A stretch of 38,191 nucleotides of DNA from Minisyncoccota bacterium (GTDB lineage Bacteria; Patescibacteriota; Minisyncoccia; Minisyncoccales; Minisyncoccaceae), in contig JAQWEU010000004.1 of NCBI GenBank assembly GCA_028704755.1, positions 1 to 38,191 of the forward strand, in the 5' to 3' direction. Numbering within the stretch: the first letter of the stretch is position 1; each line of letters begins with the position of its first letter. A program made the position numbers and the translations under genes. The notes beneath the pieces were generated by a model, which worked only from the letters and a program-made list of their open reading frames with translations, was not told the origin of the DNA and did not search any database. This document shows, one piece after another, positions 1-7,959 of this stretch.

Positions 1-430
1 CGTAGGAGCATCGACGAATGTGCCACCATTTGATGAACCACATTGTCCGTTTACTGGATCAGCGCCCTTAGTAGCATAACAATTAGATGTCGAACCGCCA
101 TTTGAACCGGCACAAGTCCAGATCCATCTTGATCCGCTCAAGTATGGGCTAGTAGAAGTGCCTGAATTACATAGTCCTGACGTAGGAGCATCGACGAATG
201 TGCCACCATTTGATGAACCACATTGTCCGTTTACTGGATCAGCGCCCTTAGTAGCATAACAATTAGATGTCGAACCGCCATTTGAACCGACACAAGTCCA
301 GATCCATCTTGATCCGCTCAAGTATGGGCTAGTAGAAGTGCCTGAATTACATAGTCCTGATGTAGGAGCATCGACGAATGTGCCACCATTTGATGAACCA
401 CACTGTCCATTGATTGAAGGATTTATACAA
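1..430 (-). repeat. 180-bp tandem repeat array, C-terminal side of the surface-protein gene
   Basis: Units repeat with an exact 180-bp period, so the reading frame is kept. Bases 1-180 and 181-360 differ at one position (110 versus 290) and at the phase boundary near 361. A third unit starts at 361 and breaks off near 410, where the inserted domain begins. Such identity points to recent duplication or gene conversion, or to a collapsed assembly. The array may continue beyond base 1. Confidence 0.9.
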
Positions 431-1974
431 GCTAAATAAAGATTATTAGAACCAATATATGCACCGTAGTAATCCACAGCATATACTTCTAAAGTATTAT
501 TTCCTTGTGATAGTATTCCCTGTATCTGAGCTATTCCAGTCCAAACAGCATTAGAAAATGGTCCGAATGATATTTCTCTTCCATTACTGATATTCTTTAC
601 CTTTAATATATCATCTACGCCTGTATTCGTTGTTCCTGCTGAATTTCCTGCTATAACTACTGACCCATTTCCACTCCAATTAAAATTACCAGTAACTAAT
701 AGTAATGACATTCCTCTTGTTGTAACTGCTTGTGAAGATCCATTAACTATCAATTGTCCACAAGAAATATTTACTACGGGGCTAGGAGCTTTATTAGCAT
801 AGCAACTAGCTGTGCTTCCTCCGTTTGAACCTGCACAAGACCAGATCCATCTAGATCCGCTCAAGTATGGGCTGGTTGATGTACCAGAATTGCATAATCC
901 TGATGTAGGAGCAGAACTGAATGTCCCGCCATTTGATGAGCCACATTGTCCGTTGATCGGAGAAGCAGATTTGTTGGCATAGCAACTAGCTGTGCTTCCT
1001 CCATTAGAACCAGTACAAGACCAGATCCATCTAGATCCGCTCAAGTATGGGCTGGTTGATGTTCCTGAATTGCATAATCCTGATGTAGGAGCAGAACTGA
1101 ATGTCCCGCCATTTGATGAGCCACATTGTCCGTTGATCGGAGAAGCAGATTTGTTGGCCGAACAATTAGCATTCAAGCCACCGTTTGAGCCTACACAAGA
1201 CCAGATCCAACTAGATCCGCTCAAGCGTGGACTGGTTGATGTACCAGAATTGCATAATCCTGATGTAGGAGCAGAACTGAATGTCCCGCCATTTGATGGT
1301 CCGCATTGTCCGTTTATAGGAGAAGCGGGTTTATTTGCCGAACAATTAGCAGTAGTTCCACCATTCGAACCAGTACATGACCAGATCCATCTAGACCCAC
1401 TTAAAGAAACATTAGAAGATGTTCCAGAGTTACATAGTCCGGTCGTAGGAGCAGAACTGAATGTCCCGCCATTTGATGATCCGCATTGTCCGTTGATCGG
1501 AGAAGCAGCCTTGTAAGCCTTACAGCTAGCGCCAGTAGTCTTACTATCATTCCAACAAGTCCAAGTCCAAGGACCAGTTCCGCTTAAGCCAGAAAAGCTT
1601 CCGCTTGCACAAAAACCACTTGTAGGAGCTGAAGAATATGTTTGCCCATTAGCAGAACCGCACCTTCCGCCTGGCTTATTTGCATAACAATTAACAGTCC
1701 TCTGAGTAGAAGGACTAGAACATACCCACTTCCACTGGTCAAGATATCCAGGCTTCCAATACTCATTATTAGTATATGCGCCAGAAGTAGTACATCCGGC
1801 AACACAAAGATTTGCAGTTGGTGCTGTAGCAAAAGTCCCCCCGCTAGCAGTACCACAAGCTGGCTCAACGATTGGAGGACATCCTCCGCAAGAAGCCGCA
1901 AATGCCTGTCCTGCAAACCCTAAAAATATCAAAACTGGCATCAAAAAGTATTTAAAAATTGTTATTTTGTTCAT
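1..1974 (-). CDS. Secreted Cys-rich tandem-repeat surface protein (N-terminal 658 codons; runs off the window)
   Basis: The frame is open from the ATG at 1974 to base 1, so the C-terminus lies outside the window. Residues 1-26 form a Sec signal peptide ending in QAFA, with cleavage before ASC. About nine modules of roughly 60 residues follow, each with four cysteines and the pattern NGQCGSSNGG, then SAPTSGLC, then an SGSRWIWSC stretch, then C and ANK. The first two modules are diverged and the later ones nearly identical. A Cys-poor, Ser/Asn/Gly-rich domain of about 120 residues (roughly 414-783), probably beta-rich, interrupts the array. The paired cysteines and secretion suggest a stiff disulfide-bonded stalk or adhesin on the surface. 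The same module occurs in the pilin-like protein at 13231-14454. The leader has a purine run (AGAAGAAGAAT) rather than a clear SD. Secretion is seen; adhesion is inferred. Confidence 0.85.
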   Translation of the reverse strand, partial: MNKITIFKYFLMPVLIFLGFAGQAFAASCGGCPPIVEPACGTASGGTFATAPTANLCVAGCTTSGAYTNNEYWKPGYLDQWKWVCSSPSTQRTVNCYANKPGGRCGSANGQTYSSAPTSGFCASGSFSGLSGTGPWTWTCWNDSKTTGASCKAYKAASPINGQCGSSNGGTFSSAPTTGLCNSGTSSNVSLSGSRWIWSCTGSNGGTTANCSANKPASPINGQCGPSNGGTFSSAPTSGLCNSGTSTSPRLSGSSWIWSCVGSNGGLNANCSANKSASPINGQCGSSNGGTFSSAPTSGLCNSGTSTSPYLSGSRWIWSCTGSNGGSTASCYANKSASPINGQCGSSNGGTFSSAPTSGLCNSGTSTSPYLSGSRWIWSCAGSNGGSTASCYANKAPSPVVNISCGQLIVNGSSQAVTTRGMSLLLVTGNFNWSGNGSVVIAGNSAGTTNTGVDDILKVKNISNGREISFGPFSNAVWTGIAQIQGILSQGNNTLEVYAVDYYGAYIGSNNLYLACINPSINGQCGSSNGGTFVDAPTSGLCNSGTSTSPYLSGSRWIWTCVGSNGGSTSNCYATKGADPVNGQCGSSNGGTFVDAPTSGLCNSGTSTSPYLSGSRWIWTCAGSNGGSTSNCYATKGADPVNGQCGSSNGGTFVDAPT
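783..1520 (-). repeat. 180-bp tandem repeat array, N-terminal side of the surface-protein gene
   Basis: Four in-frame 180-bp units are seen, marked by CATTGTCCG at about 943, 1123, 1303 and 1483. They are more diverged from each other than the left array, mainly at the segment encoding the region around the third cysteine, and less diverged in the NGQCGSSNGGTFSSAPTSGL segment. A further diverged unit lies at 1510-1690. Confidence 0.88.
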
Positions 1975-1995
1975 ATTCTTCTTCTAATTTATTAT

Positions 1996-2057
1996 TATAT
2001 ATAAAATAATCTAATTATTTGTCAATATAAATATAACATATTTAAAATAATTGTCAA
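1996..2057 (-). promoter_or_regulatory. Tandem promoters of the surface-protein gene
   Basis: On the minus strand TTGACA (2057-2052) is followed 16 bases later by TATATT (2035-2030). A second TTGACA (2025-2020) is followed 18 bases later by TATATA (2001-1996), giving a start near 1989 and a leader of about 15 bases. Confidence 0.6.
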
Positions 2058-2105
2058 TACTAATATTAGCAAATCCCCTCTTTGGGATATGTCAATGATT
2101 CGATA

Positions 2106-2138
2106 TAAAAACCAAAAATCTGTGGAATTATCCACAGA
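2106..2138 (-). terminator. Intrinsic terminator after mreB
   Basis: The hairpin is TCTGTGGA-TAAT-TCCACAGA followed by TTTTTGGTTTTT on the minus strand, 23 bases past the mreB stop. Confidence 0.85.
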
Positions 2139-2160
2139 CCTTCTAAGACTCTAATGATTT

Positions 2161-3228
2161 TTACTCCTTGTCTCCATAGAAATCATCTGTTTCTACGAGG
2201 ACTTCATGATATTCATCAAGATTTTCAAGCACCATTCCAGCCCCTCTAGCTACTCCTGTCATCGGATCTTCCATCACATAACAAGGCATTTTTGTCTCTT
2301 TCGTGACTAATTTATCCAAACCTCGGAGCTGAGCCCCTCCTCCTGCTAGATATATTCCCTTCTTCATTATATCCGACAGGAGCTCTGGTGGAGTTATCTC
2401 TACTGTATTCTTGATCTCATTTATTATCTGATTGACTGATTTCTCAAGCGCCTTCTTGACATCGAGCTGATTGATTATCACCTCTTCAGGCAATCCAGTT
2501 ATGAGATTCCTTCCCCTCATCGCTATCTCCTTTATATCCTTTTTATCAGGTTCCTTCTCGAAATAGACTATTCCGATGTTTATCTTTATCCTCTCAGCTG
2601 TCCTCACTCCGATCAATAGCTTGAACTTTTCCTGAGCATAATCGATTATATCCTGATTCAATTTATCCCCAGCTATTCTCAGGCTCTTCGAAACCACTAT
2701 TCCTCCGAGAGATATGACTCCTACCTCGGTCGTTCCTCCTCCGATATCGACTACGAAATTACCAGCTGGCTCATTGACAGGCATCCTAGCTCCGATTGCC
2801 GAAGCCATCGGTTCCTCTATCAGGAACACATCCCTAGCTCCAGCTGATTTAGCTGCATCAATAACCGCTTTCTTCTCTACCTCAGTCACTCCTGAAGGTA
2901 TTCCAATGATCACCCTTGGCTTGAAAAGATTGAACTTGTCCTGCCTTGATCTGTCTATCAGATAACGGAGCATCTGTTCAGTCACCTCGAAATCAGAAAC
3001 CACCCCAGAGACTAAGGGTCTGATTGCTACGATATGCCCCGGAGTCCTTCCGACCATCTTTTCCGCCTCTCTTCCTATTGCCAATACCTGGTTATTCTTC
3101 TTATTCAAAGCCACTACTGAAGGTTCAGAAAGTATGATACCTCTTCCTTTTACATAGACTAGGCAATTAGCGGTTCCAAGATCGATCGCTACGTCTTGGG
3201 ATAAGCTTGAAAAAATTTTATTGAACAT
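2161..3228 (-). CDS. mreB: Rod-shape-determining protein MreB (first copy)
   Basis: A 355-aa actin-like ATPase that forms membrane-bound filaments guiding lateral wall synthesis. It begins MFNKIFSSLSQD, an amphipathic membrane-binding helix, followed by the phosphate-1 motif (IDLGTANCLVY, about 17-27), the phosphate-2 motif (DIGGGTTEVGVISLGG, about 161-176) and the adenosine motif (AGGGAQLRGLD). It is the last gene of the holB-frr-rseP-proS-mreB operon and overlaps the end of proS by 11 bases. No real SD is present; GGAAAAAA abuts the ATG. A second MreB without the N-terminal helix is at 10690-11691. Confidence 0.97.
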   Translation of the reverse strand: MFNKIFSSLSQDVAIDLGTANCLVYVKGRGIILSEPSVVALNKKNNQVLAIGREAEKMVGRTPGHIVAIRPLVSGVVSDFEVTEQMLRYLIDRSRQDKFNLFKPRVIIGIPSGVTEVEKKAVIDAAKSAGARDVFLIEEPMASAIGARMPVNEPAGNFVVDIGGGTTEVGVISLGGIVVSKSLRIAGDKLNQDIIDYAQEKFKLLIGVRTAERIKINIGIVYFEKEPDKKDIKEIAMRGRNLITGLPEEVIINQLDVKKALEKSVNQIINEIKNTVEITPPELLSDIMKKGIYLAGGGAQLRGLDKLVTKETKMPCYVMEDPMTGVARGAGMVLENLDEYHEVLVETDDFYGDKE

Positions 3229-4492
3229 TTTTTTCCAAATAATTATTTAAGTCATTAATCTTGATCAGAACAGCTTCACCTCCCTTTCTCTCTTTCACCT
3301 CTACAGAATCTTCGGCCAATGTTTTCTTGCTTATTATGATTCTCAGAGGAATTCCTATCAGATCAGCATCATTCAATTTTTCTCCAGCTGTTTTTTCGCT
3401 CCTATTGTCATATAATACTTCAAACCCTTGTTTTTGTAAAACTTCATAAAGGGATTCAGCCCTCTCGACGATGGATTGGTCTCCGCCATCTATCGCGATC
3501 AGATGGATATCGAACGGAGCGACTGTCTTTGGCCAGATCATCCCTTTCTCATCATTATTAAGCTCCACTACCGCCCCCATCAGTCTCGAAGGACTCATTC
3601 CATAAGATCCCATATAGACCAACTCCTCTTTTCCTTCTTCGTCCTTATAGGTCAGATTGAAAGCTTTCGAATACTTATGCCCCAAGGAATAAATATCTCC
3701 TACTTCAATTGATTTCTTTGTCGGCAGATCCTTCTCCTTAACGTCCAAACCGAAATCAGCCAAGACTTCCTGATTGAAGTCATCCTTGTTGATAGCCACC
3801 TTATTATTCTCATCTATTATATAGATAATATCTTCCCCTGCATCAGAAACGGTCTGGAACTCATAAGAATATTTAGAAAATGATCCGCCAGAAGAAATAG
3901 TCAGATAAGTCTTATCCTTCATGCCTAACCTATCGAATACTTTCATATATACATCTTTCATCTTTTCATAGAATATTTCATGTTCCACTTTACCCCTGGA
4001 AAAAGAATAGAAATCCTTCATGAAGAATTCCCTCCCTCTCATCAATCCTGACTTGGCTCTCGATTCATTACGGAATTTAGTCTGTATCTGATAGACGTAA
4101 ATAGGCAGATCCTTATAAGAACTGATATAGCTCTTCATCAATTTTGCCAGAGGTTCTTCATGAGAAAAACCCAATCCTACCTCATTCCCGTTCTTGAGAG
4201 AGGTCTTGAACCAATTATCGACTACTTCATCACTCCATCTTCCTGTCTTCTCCCAGGTCTCTTTTTCCTGCAAGGCTGTCATGAGTAACTCCTGCCCGCC
4301 TACCGCATCCATCTCCTCCCTTATGATATTCGATATCTTATTGATCACTCGGAGTCCAAGAGGCAGAAAAGCATAAGCCCCTGCCAATTCCTTGCTTACG
4401 AACCCTGCTCGGATAAGATACTGAGCATTAGTACTCACCTCTCCTGTCGGAGTCTCTTTTTGTGTTTTAGTAAAAAGCTGCGATTGCTTCAT
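3218..4492 (-). CDS. proS: Prolyl-tRNA synthetase, short form without editing insertion
   Basis: A 424-aa class II synthetase that charges tRNA-Pro. Motif 2 (KFRNESRAKSGLMRGREF) and the following KDFYSF are clear, motif 3 includes MSPSRLMGAVVE, and a C-terminal anticodon-binding domain follows (APFDIHLIAI to the end). Bacterial ProRS of the E. coli type has about 570 residues because an editing domain (INS) of about 180 residues lies between motifs 2 and 3. Here only about 140 residues separate them, so INS is missing, as in mitochondrial and alphaproteobacterial forms. Removal of mischarged Ala-tRNA-Pro would need a separate protein, not seen here. The ATG is preceded by AAAGGAC with almost no spacing. 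It lies 11 bases after rseP. Confidence 0.95.
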   Translation of the reverse strand: MKQSQLFTKTQKETPTGEVSTNAQYLIRAGFVSKELAGAYAFLPLGLRVINKISNIIREEMDAVGGQELLMTALQEKETWEKTGRWSDEVVDNWFKTSLKNGNEVGLGFSHEEPLAKLMKSYISSYKDLPIYVYQIQTKFRNESRAKSGLMRGREFFMKDFYSFSRGKVEHEIFYEKMKDVYMKVFDRLGMKDKTYLTISSGGSFSKYSYEFQTVSDAGEDIIYIIDENNKVAINKDDFNQEVLADFGLDVKEKDLPTKKSIEVGDIYSLGHKYSKAFNLTYKDEEGKEELVYMGSYGMSPSRLMGAVVELNNDEKGMIWPKTVAPFDIHLIAIDGGDQSIVERAESLYEVLQKQGFEVLYDNRSEKTAGEKLNDADLIGIPLRIIISKKTLAEDSVEVKERKGGEAVLIKINDLNNYLEKNVQ

Positions 4493-4503
4493 GTCCTTTA
4501 ATA

Positions 4504-5637
4504 TTATAATTTGAATATGATGTCCTTGAACTGTATTATATCCTTGAAGAGCAAGACTATTGCGAGAAGGATCAAGAAGGCAAAACCTCCCATCTCGATC
4601 TTGTCCTGTATGTTCTTATTGAATATCTTCTTATTTATCGATTCGAGCGCGATAAAGATCAGCTTGGCTCCATCTAAAGCCGGTATAGGCAAGAGATTGG
4701 TCAGACCCAGTGCTAATGATAGGACAGCGACAAGATTTATCACCTCTATCAATCCGTTCTGGACGATGATCTTAGTTACCGCAAAGATTCCCACTGGACC
4801 TGCCATAGAATTTGCCAATGGCTCAGTACTCTTCTCAGCTATGGACTTATTGAACATATATCCCATAGCAGAAAGAGAATAATCCATGTAGTTATAGGCA
4901 TGTAAGAATCCAGAAATGGCAGCGTCAGAGCTGTAATCAATAATCGATATCTCGCTCATCCCGATTCCCATAATACCTTTTCCATTCGAATCCTTAGTAA
5001 CCTCTGGAATCACCTTTGCCTCCACCTCCTTCTTCGATGCCCAGTCAAGGAACTTTATAGTTACTTCCTTGCCAGTATTCTCATTCATCACATTGCTCGC
5101 ATCGCTGAAAGCGTATACATCCTTACCATTAGCCGATAAGAGGATATCATGAGGTTTCACTCCTGCCTTGGCTGCGGGGGTATTCTCTCCTACATAACTC
5201 ACTAACACTCTTTGTTCCTGATGTCCGAACTTAAAACTATAATTATCCATTATCATCGGCATATATGCTTTGAAATTATATGCGAACATCACGATATAGA
5301 ACACCAGACTGGCAAAGATGACATTCATAACCACTCCAGCCACGCAAATCAAGGCCTTTTCCCAAGGACCTTTTACATTATAACTATGAGGATCACTTCC
5401 ACTATTCTCATCTTCACTATCCATTCCATATATCTTATTATAACCTCCGAGAGGTATTGCTCCGATCGTATAATTCGTGTCACCCTTCTTCTTCTGCCAG
5501 ATCCTTGGCGGAAATCCTATGCTGAATTCATCGACTCGCGTTCCTGTCAGCTTTGCAGCCCAAAAATGTCCTAATTCATGAATCAAGACGACTATTCCAA
5601 GTATGAATAAAAATATTATTATATCTAATATGAACAT
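4504..5637 (-). CDS. rseP: Site-2 metalloprotease RseP family (M50)
   Basis: A 377-aa intramembrane zinc protease. The first TM segment carries HELGH (residues 20-24), the zinc site and catalytic Glu. A second TM lies near residue 95-120, one PDZ domain spans about 140-220 (ENTPAAKAGVKPHDILL), and the third ligand is in the LLPIPALDG motif near residue 315 in the penultimate TM region. In other bacteria this family cuts anti-sigma factors or remnant signal peptides; no anti-sigma factor is seen nearby, so the substrate is unknown. It lies between frr (25 bases upstream) and proS in one operon. There is no SD before the ATG. Confidence 0.95.
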   Translation of the reverse strand: MFILDIIIFLFILGIVVLIHELGHFWAAKLTGTRVDEFSIGFPPRIWQKKKGDTNYTIGAIPLGGYNKIYGMDSEDENSGSDPHSYNVKGPWEKALICVAGVVMNVIFASLVFYIVMFAYNFKAYMPMIMDNYSFKFGHQEQRVLVSYVGENTPAAKAGVKPHDILLSANGKDVYAFSDASNVMNENTGKEVTIKFLDWASKKEVEAKVIPEVTKDSNGKGIMGIGMSEISIIDYSSDAAISGFLHAYNYMDYSLSAMGYMFNKSIAEKSTEPLANSMAGPVGIFAVTKIIVQNGLIEVINLVAVLSLALGLTNLLPIPALDGAKLIFIALESINKKIFNKNIQDKIEMGGFAFLILLAIVLLFKDIIQFKDIIFKL

Positions 5638-5662
5638 AACGAAAAAAATTAACTAATGTTTC

Positions 5663-6217
5663 TTATCCTTCGATCTCTACCCTCTTCCTACTGACGAATT
5701 CATCTATCTTCTTATTATATTTGTCAATGACTTCCTGTAATTTTTCTTTTGCCTTGAACTTATCATCCTCCCTGATCAAGCCTTCTCTTGTCTTTGCTTG
5801 GATATCTGTCCATGCTTCGTCCCTATACTTCCTGATAGTCTCCTTAGCACTGTTCTCGATCTGTGATAATGACCTAGAAAGCTCCTTTCTCAATTCTTCT
5901 GACATAGGAGGAAGATTGATGATTATACTGTTCCCCTCTACTTTTGGAGATAGCCCACCTACCTCTCTCGTAATAGCTCTTTCAATGAGCTCGATATATG
6001 ACCTATCCCACGGCTGGACGATCAATTGCCTTGCTGAAGGAACAGAAATAGCTGCCATCTGCTTGATTGGCAACATATCACCGAAACACTCTACTTTGAT
6101 ATCCTCGATCAAAGCAGGATTAGCTCTTCCAGTCCTGAAAGAAGCTACTTTTTTCTGAGCAAAATCCAAAGCTTTCTCAAACTCTGGTTCTATTGATTTG
6201 ATTATTTCTATATACAT
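5663..6217 (-). CDS. frr: Ribosome recycling factor
   Basis: At 184 aa it matches the usual family length. Typical segments are present: FRTGRANPALIEDIKVECFG near residues 27-46, PWDRSYIELIERAI, and the C-terminal helix KYNKKIDEFVSRKRVEIEG. With EF-G it splits post-termination ribosomes. It follows holB by 27 bases and precedes rseP. The ATG at 6217 has no SD (GTAACAAGTAT precedes it). Confidence 0.97.
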   Translation of the reverse strand: MYIEIIKSIEPEFEKALDFAQKKVASFRTGRANPALIEDIKVECFGDMLPIKQMAAISVPSARQLIVQPWDRSYIELIERAITREVGGLSPKVEGNSIIINLPPMSEELRKELSRSLSQIENSAKETIRKYRDEAWTDIQAKTREGLIREDDKFKAKEKLQEVIDKYNKKIDEFVSRKRVEIEG

Positions 6218-6244
6218 ATACTTGTTACTTATTTATTATTTTGA

Positions 6245-7183
6245 TTATAATTCCATCATCAATCCGTCGAGTACTAATTTCTTATTGGAATTAGTGCTCT
6301 CTATGAGATTCTTGGATTGACTGATTTTTTTTAATATTCCTTTTACCTTTAAGATCGAATATTTTTCCAATCTCGATTCAGAAGGCTTCATTATCTTTAT
6401 GAGCAATTCCTTCCTGAAATACCTCTCCCATACCTCGAACATCTCAACCAGACTTTCATAATTCTCAGAATTCTCTTTTGAATAAGCGAATTTCTTTCCT
6501 AGATTCGCCCTCATCAGCATATTGAGATCCTTTATGGCAGAATCGAACCATTCCTTTCTTTCTGGATTTTCATGGTACTCTACCGCTTTTCCTATCTGAC
6601 CAGACGATATGGCCGCTATTTCCTTGGCTTTTTCCGCCTCCTCTCCCAATGACAACAGATGATTCTCTATCTCTTTCTTGGGTAATATCGAGAACTTTAT
6701 ATTCTGCACTCTCGACCTTATTGTCGGCAAGAGCATATCAGGCCTATCAGAGACAAGGATGATTATCGTCTTACCCCTAGGTTCTTCTAGGAATTTCAAG
6801 AAAGAATTCTGGGTATGCTGGTTCATCAGATGCGCGTCGTCTACTACCACCATCTTGTAATTCCCTCCGAAAGACGTAAGAGTAAACCTCTCTTGCATAT
6901 CCCTGATCTGCTCTATCTTGATATCCTTCGAATCTTCCTCTGGCTTGATGAAGATAAAATCAGGAAAAGTATTTGACTCCAGGTTACGACAACTATAACA
7001 ATTATCACAGAAACCCCAATCATTCCCACTATTAGTACAAGAAATGGACTTGATAAATTCCAATGCAACCCGTTTCTTTCCGATCTTTTTCGGACCAGAA
7101 AAAAGAAACGCATGAGGAACGGTATCATTCCTTATCAACTTTGCCAAAAGCCCCTTCTCTGTTTTGTGTCCGATCGAATTCAT
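6245..7183 (-). CDS. holB: DNA polymerase III delta-prime subunit (clamp-loader)
   Basis: A 312-aa AAA+ clamp-loader subunit. Walker A is degenerate (GPKKIGKKRVA, no Ser/Thr after GKK), as expected for the non-hydrolysing delta-prime subunit. A four-cysteine zinc module follows (CTNSGNDWGFCDNCYSC, about 50-66), then a Walker-B-like VVVDDAHLM and the TIRSRVQ segment corresponding to the family SRC motif, with Val in place of Cys. It is the first gene of the operon. The ATG at 7183 is preceded by AAGTAGAATACC, not an SD. DnaX is the main alternative, but a competent Walker A is missing. Confidence 0.88.
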   Translation of the reverse strand: MNSIGHKTEKGLLAKLIRNDTVPHAFLFSGPKKIGKKRVALEFIKSISCTNSGNDWGFCDNCYSCRNLESNTFPDFIFIKPEEDSKDIKIEQIRDMQERFTLTSFGGNYKMVVVDDAHLMNQHTQNSFLKFLEEPRGKTIIILVSDRPDMLLPTIRSRVQNIKFSILPKKEIENHLLSLGEEAEKAKEIAAISSGQIGKAVEYHENPERKEWFDSAIKDLNMLMRANLGKKFAYSKENSENYESLVEMFEVWERYFRKELLIKIMKPSESRLEKYSILKVKGILKKISQSKNLIESTNSNKKLVLDGLMMEL

Positions 7184-7244
7184 GGTATTCTACTTGCCGC
7201 TTGGATTAATTTTTATATGAAAAATCAAAAGGATTTTTCGCTTC

Positions 7245-7273
7245 AGTATAACTTGCTTTTCCTATTTTTGCAA
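7245..7273 (-). promoter_or_regulatory. Proximal promoter of the holB-mreB operon
   Basis: TTGCAA (7273-7268), a 17-base spacer and TATACT (7250-7245) on the minus strand. The start is expected near 7238, with a leader of about 55 bases. Confidence 0.65.
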
Positions 7274-7291
7274 TTATCCTAACCTAGGGTG

Positions 7292-7320
7292 ATTATAGCT
7301 AAGAAACTTAGCTTTGACAA
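7292..7320 (-). promoter_or_regulatory. Distal promoter of the holB-mreB operon with a palindromic spacer
   Basis: TTGTCA (7320-7315), a 17-base spacer and a perfect TATAAT (7297-7292). The spacer is filled by a perfect inverted repeat, AGCTAAG-TTT-CTTAGCT (7297-7313), a good candidate for an operator between the two promoter boxes. Confidence 0.7.
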
Positions 7321-7341
7321 GAAAATCCAGATATTCTCAAT

Positions 7342-7366
7342 AAAAAAAGAGGGCTTTAAAAACCCT
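7342..7366 (-). terminator. Intrinsic terminator overlapping the end of the Nudix gene
   Basis: GGGTTTTTAAAGCCC followed by TCTTTTTTT on the minus strand. The stop codon lies inside the hairpin. Confidence 0.7.
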
Positions 7367-7904
7367 TTTCTTCCTGATAACGGAATACTTCCATTATGAG
7401 GAATTTCATCCTTTCGGATATGATCTCTATTCCAGCAATATCTTCCTTGCTGAAAAAGGCAATCTTTTTGGTGAGTATCCCCTCATCAAAAATAGAGAAA
7501 TAATCACCTCCATCGACGAGCTCAAGATTTACGAACTCAAGTGGTACTACGAAGGCAAGGTCAATGATACCCTCCTTCTTTAACCAGGCAGGAATCATCA
7601 CGATCTGATCAGACCTTTGATAACCCAGACAGACTTCCTCTCTGAGTTCTTTATCCAAAGCCTTAATAACAGCCGACTGATAAGGAATGCAAGAATTGTC
7701 AAAGTCAGAAATATCGACTCCACCGCCAGGAAGCTCCCACTTCCCAGACATATCCTCATGAGAAATAAGGGAACCTTTTTCTATTCTCCGACGAAGAAGG
7801 ATCTTTCCCTGGTAGAATATACCAGCAAAGACTCCGACACCAGTAGCGATTGCTCGCCCACGCTCAATATTCTTTTGTGCGCTTTCGATCAATTTTTCAC
7901 TCAT
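7356..7904 (-). CDS. Nudix hydrolase-like protein
   Basis: A 182-aa Nudix-fold protein. The beta strands before the box (GVGVFAGIFYQGKILLRRR) and KWELPGGGVD are typical. The Nudix helix reads ALDKELREEVCLG (consensus AxxRExxEExG), with a longer than usual loop (about 20 residues) between GGG and that helix. Metal-binding acidic residues are present, so it may cleave a nucleoside-diphosphate-linked substrate, not identifiable here. A clear paralogue is at 17145-17693, sharing KILLR, GSL, KWEL, IPA and the C-terminal RMKF segment but without the catalytic Glu residues. The leader has AAGGTAAGA before the ATG, an SD-like site. Confidence 0.82.
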   Translation of the reverse strand: MSEKLIESAQKNIERGRAIATGVGVFAGIFYQGKILLRRRIEKGSLISHEDMSGKWELPGGGVDISDFDNSCIPYQSAVIKALDKELREEVCLGYQRSDQIVMIPAWLKKEGIIDLAFVVPLEFVNLELVDGGDYFSIFDEGILTKKIAFFSKEDIAGIEIISERMKFLIMEVFRYQEEKGF

Positions 7905-7917
7905 TCTTACCTTCTAT

Positions 7918-7946
7918 AGAATAAACTAAATACTATATATTGTAAA
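7918..7946 (-). promoter_or_regulatory. Promoter of the Nudix gene
   Basis: TTTACA (7946-7941), 17 bases, TATTCT (7923-7918). The start is expected near 7911, leaving only about 7 bases before the ATG. Confidence 0.6.
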
Positions 7947-7959
7947 TACTAAAAGGTAA

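Noticed and set aside
992-1516. Plus-strand ORF of 174 codons across the repeats
   Set aside because: It is the antisense of the Cys-rich repeat gene. It is open only because the repeat unit lacks stops in that frame, and it has no promoter or SD.
1-1520. CRISPR array as an explanation of the regular repeats
   Set aside because: Units are 180 bp, contiguous without spacers, in frame and encode a Cys-rich protein.
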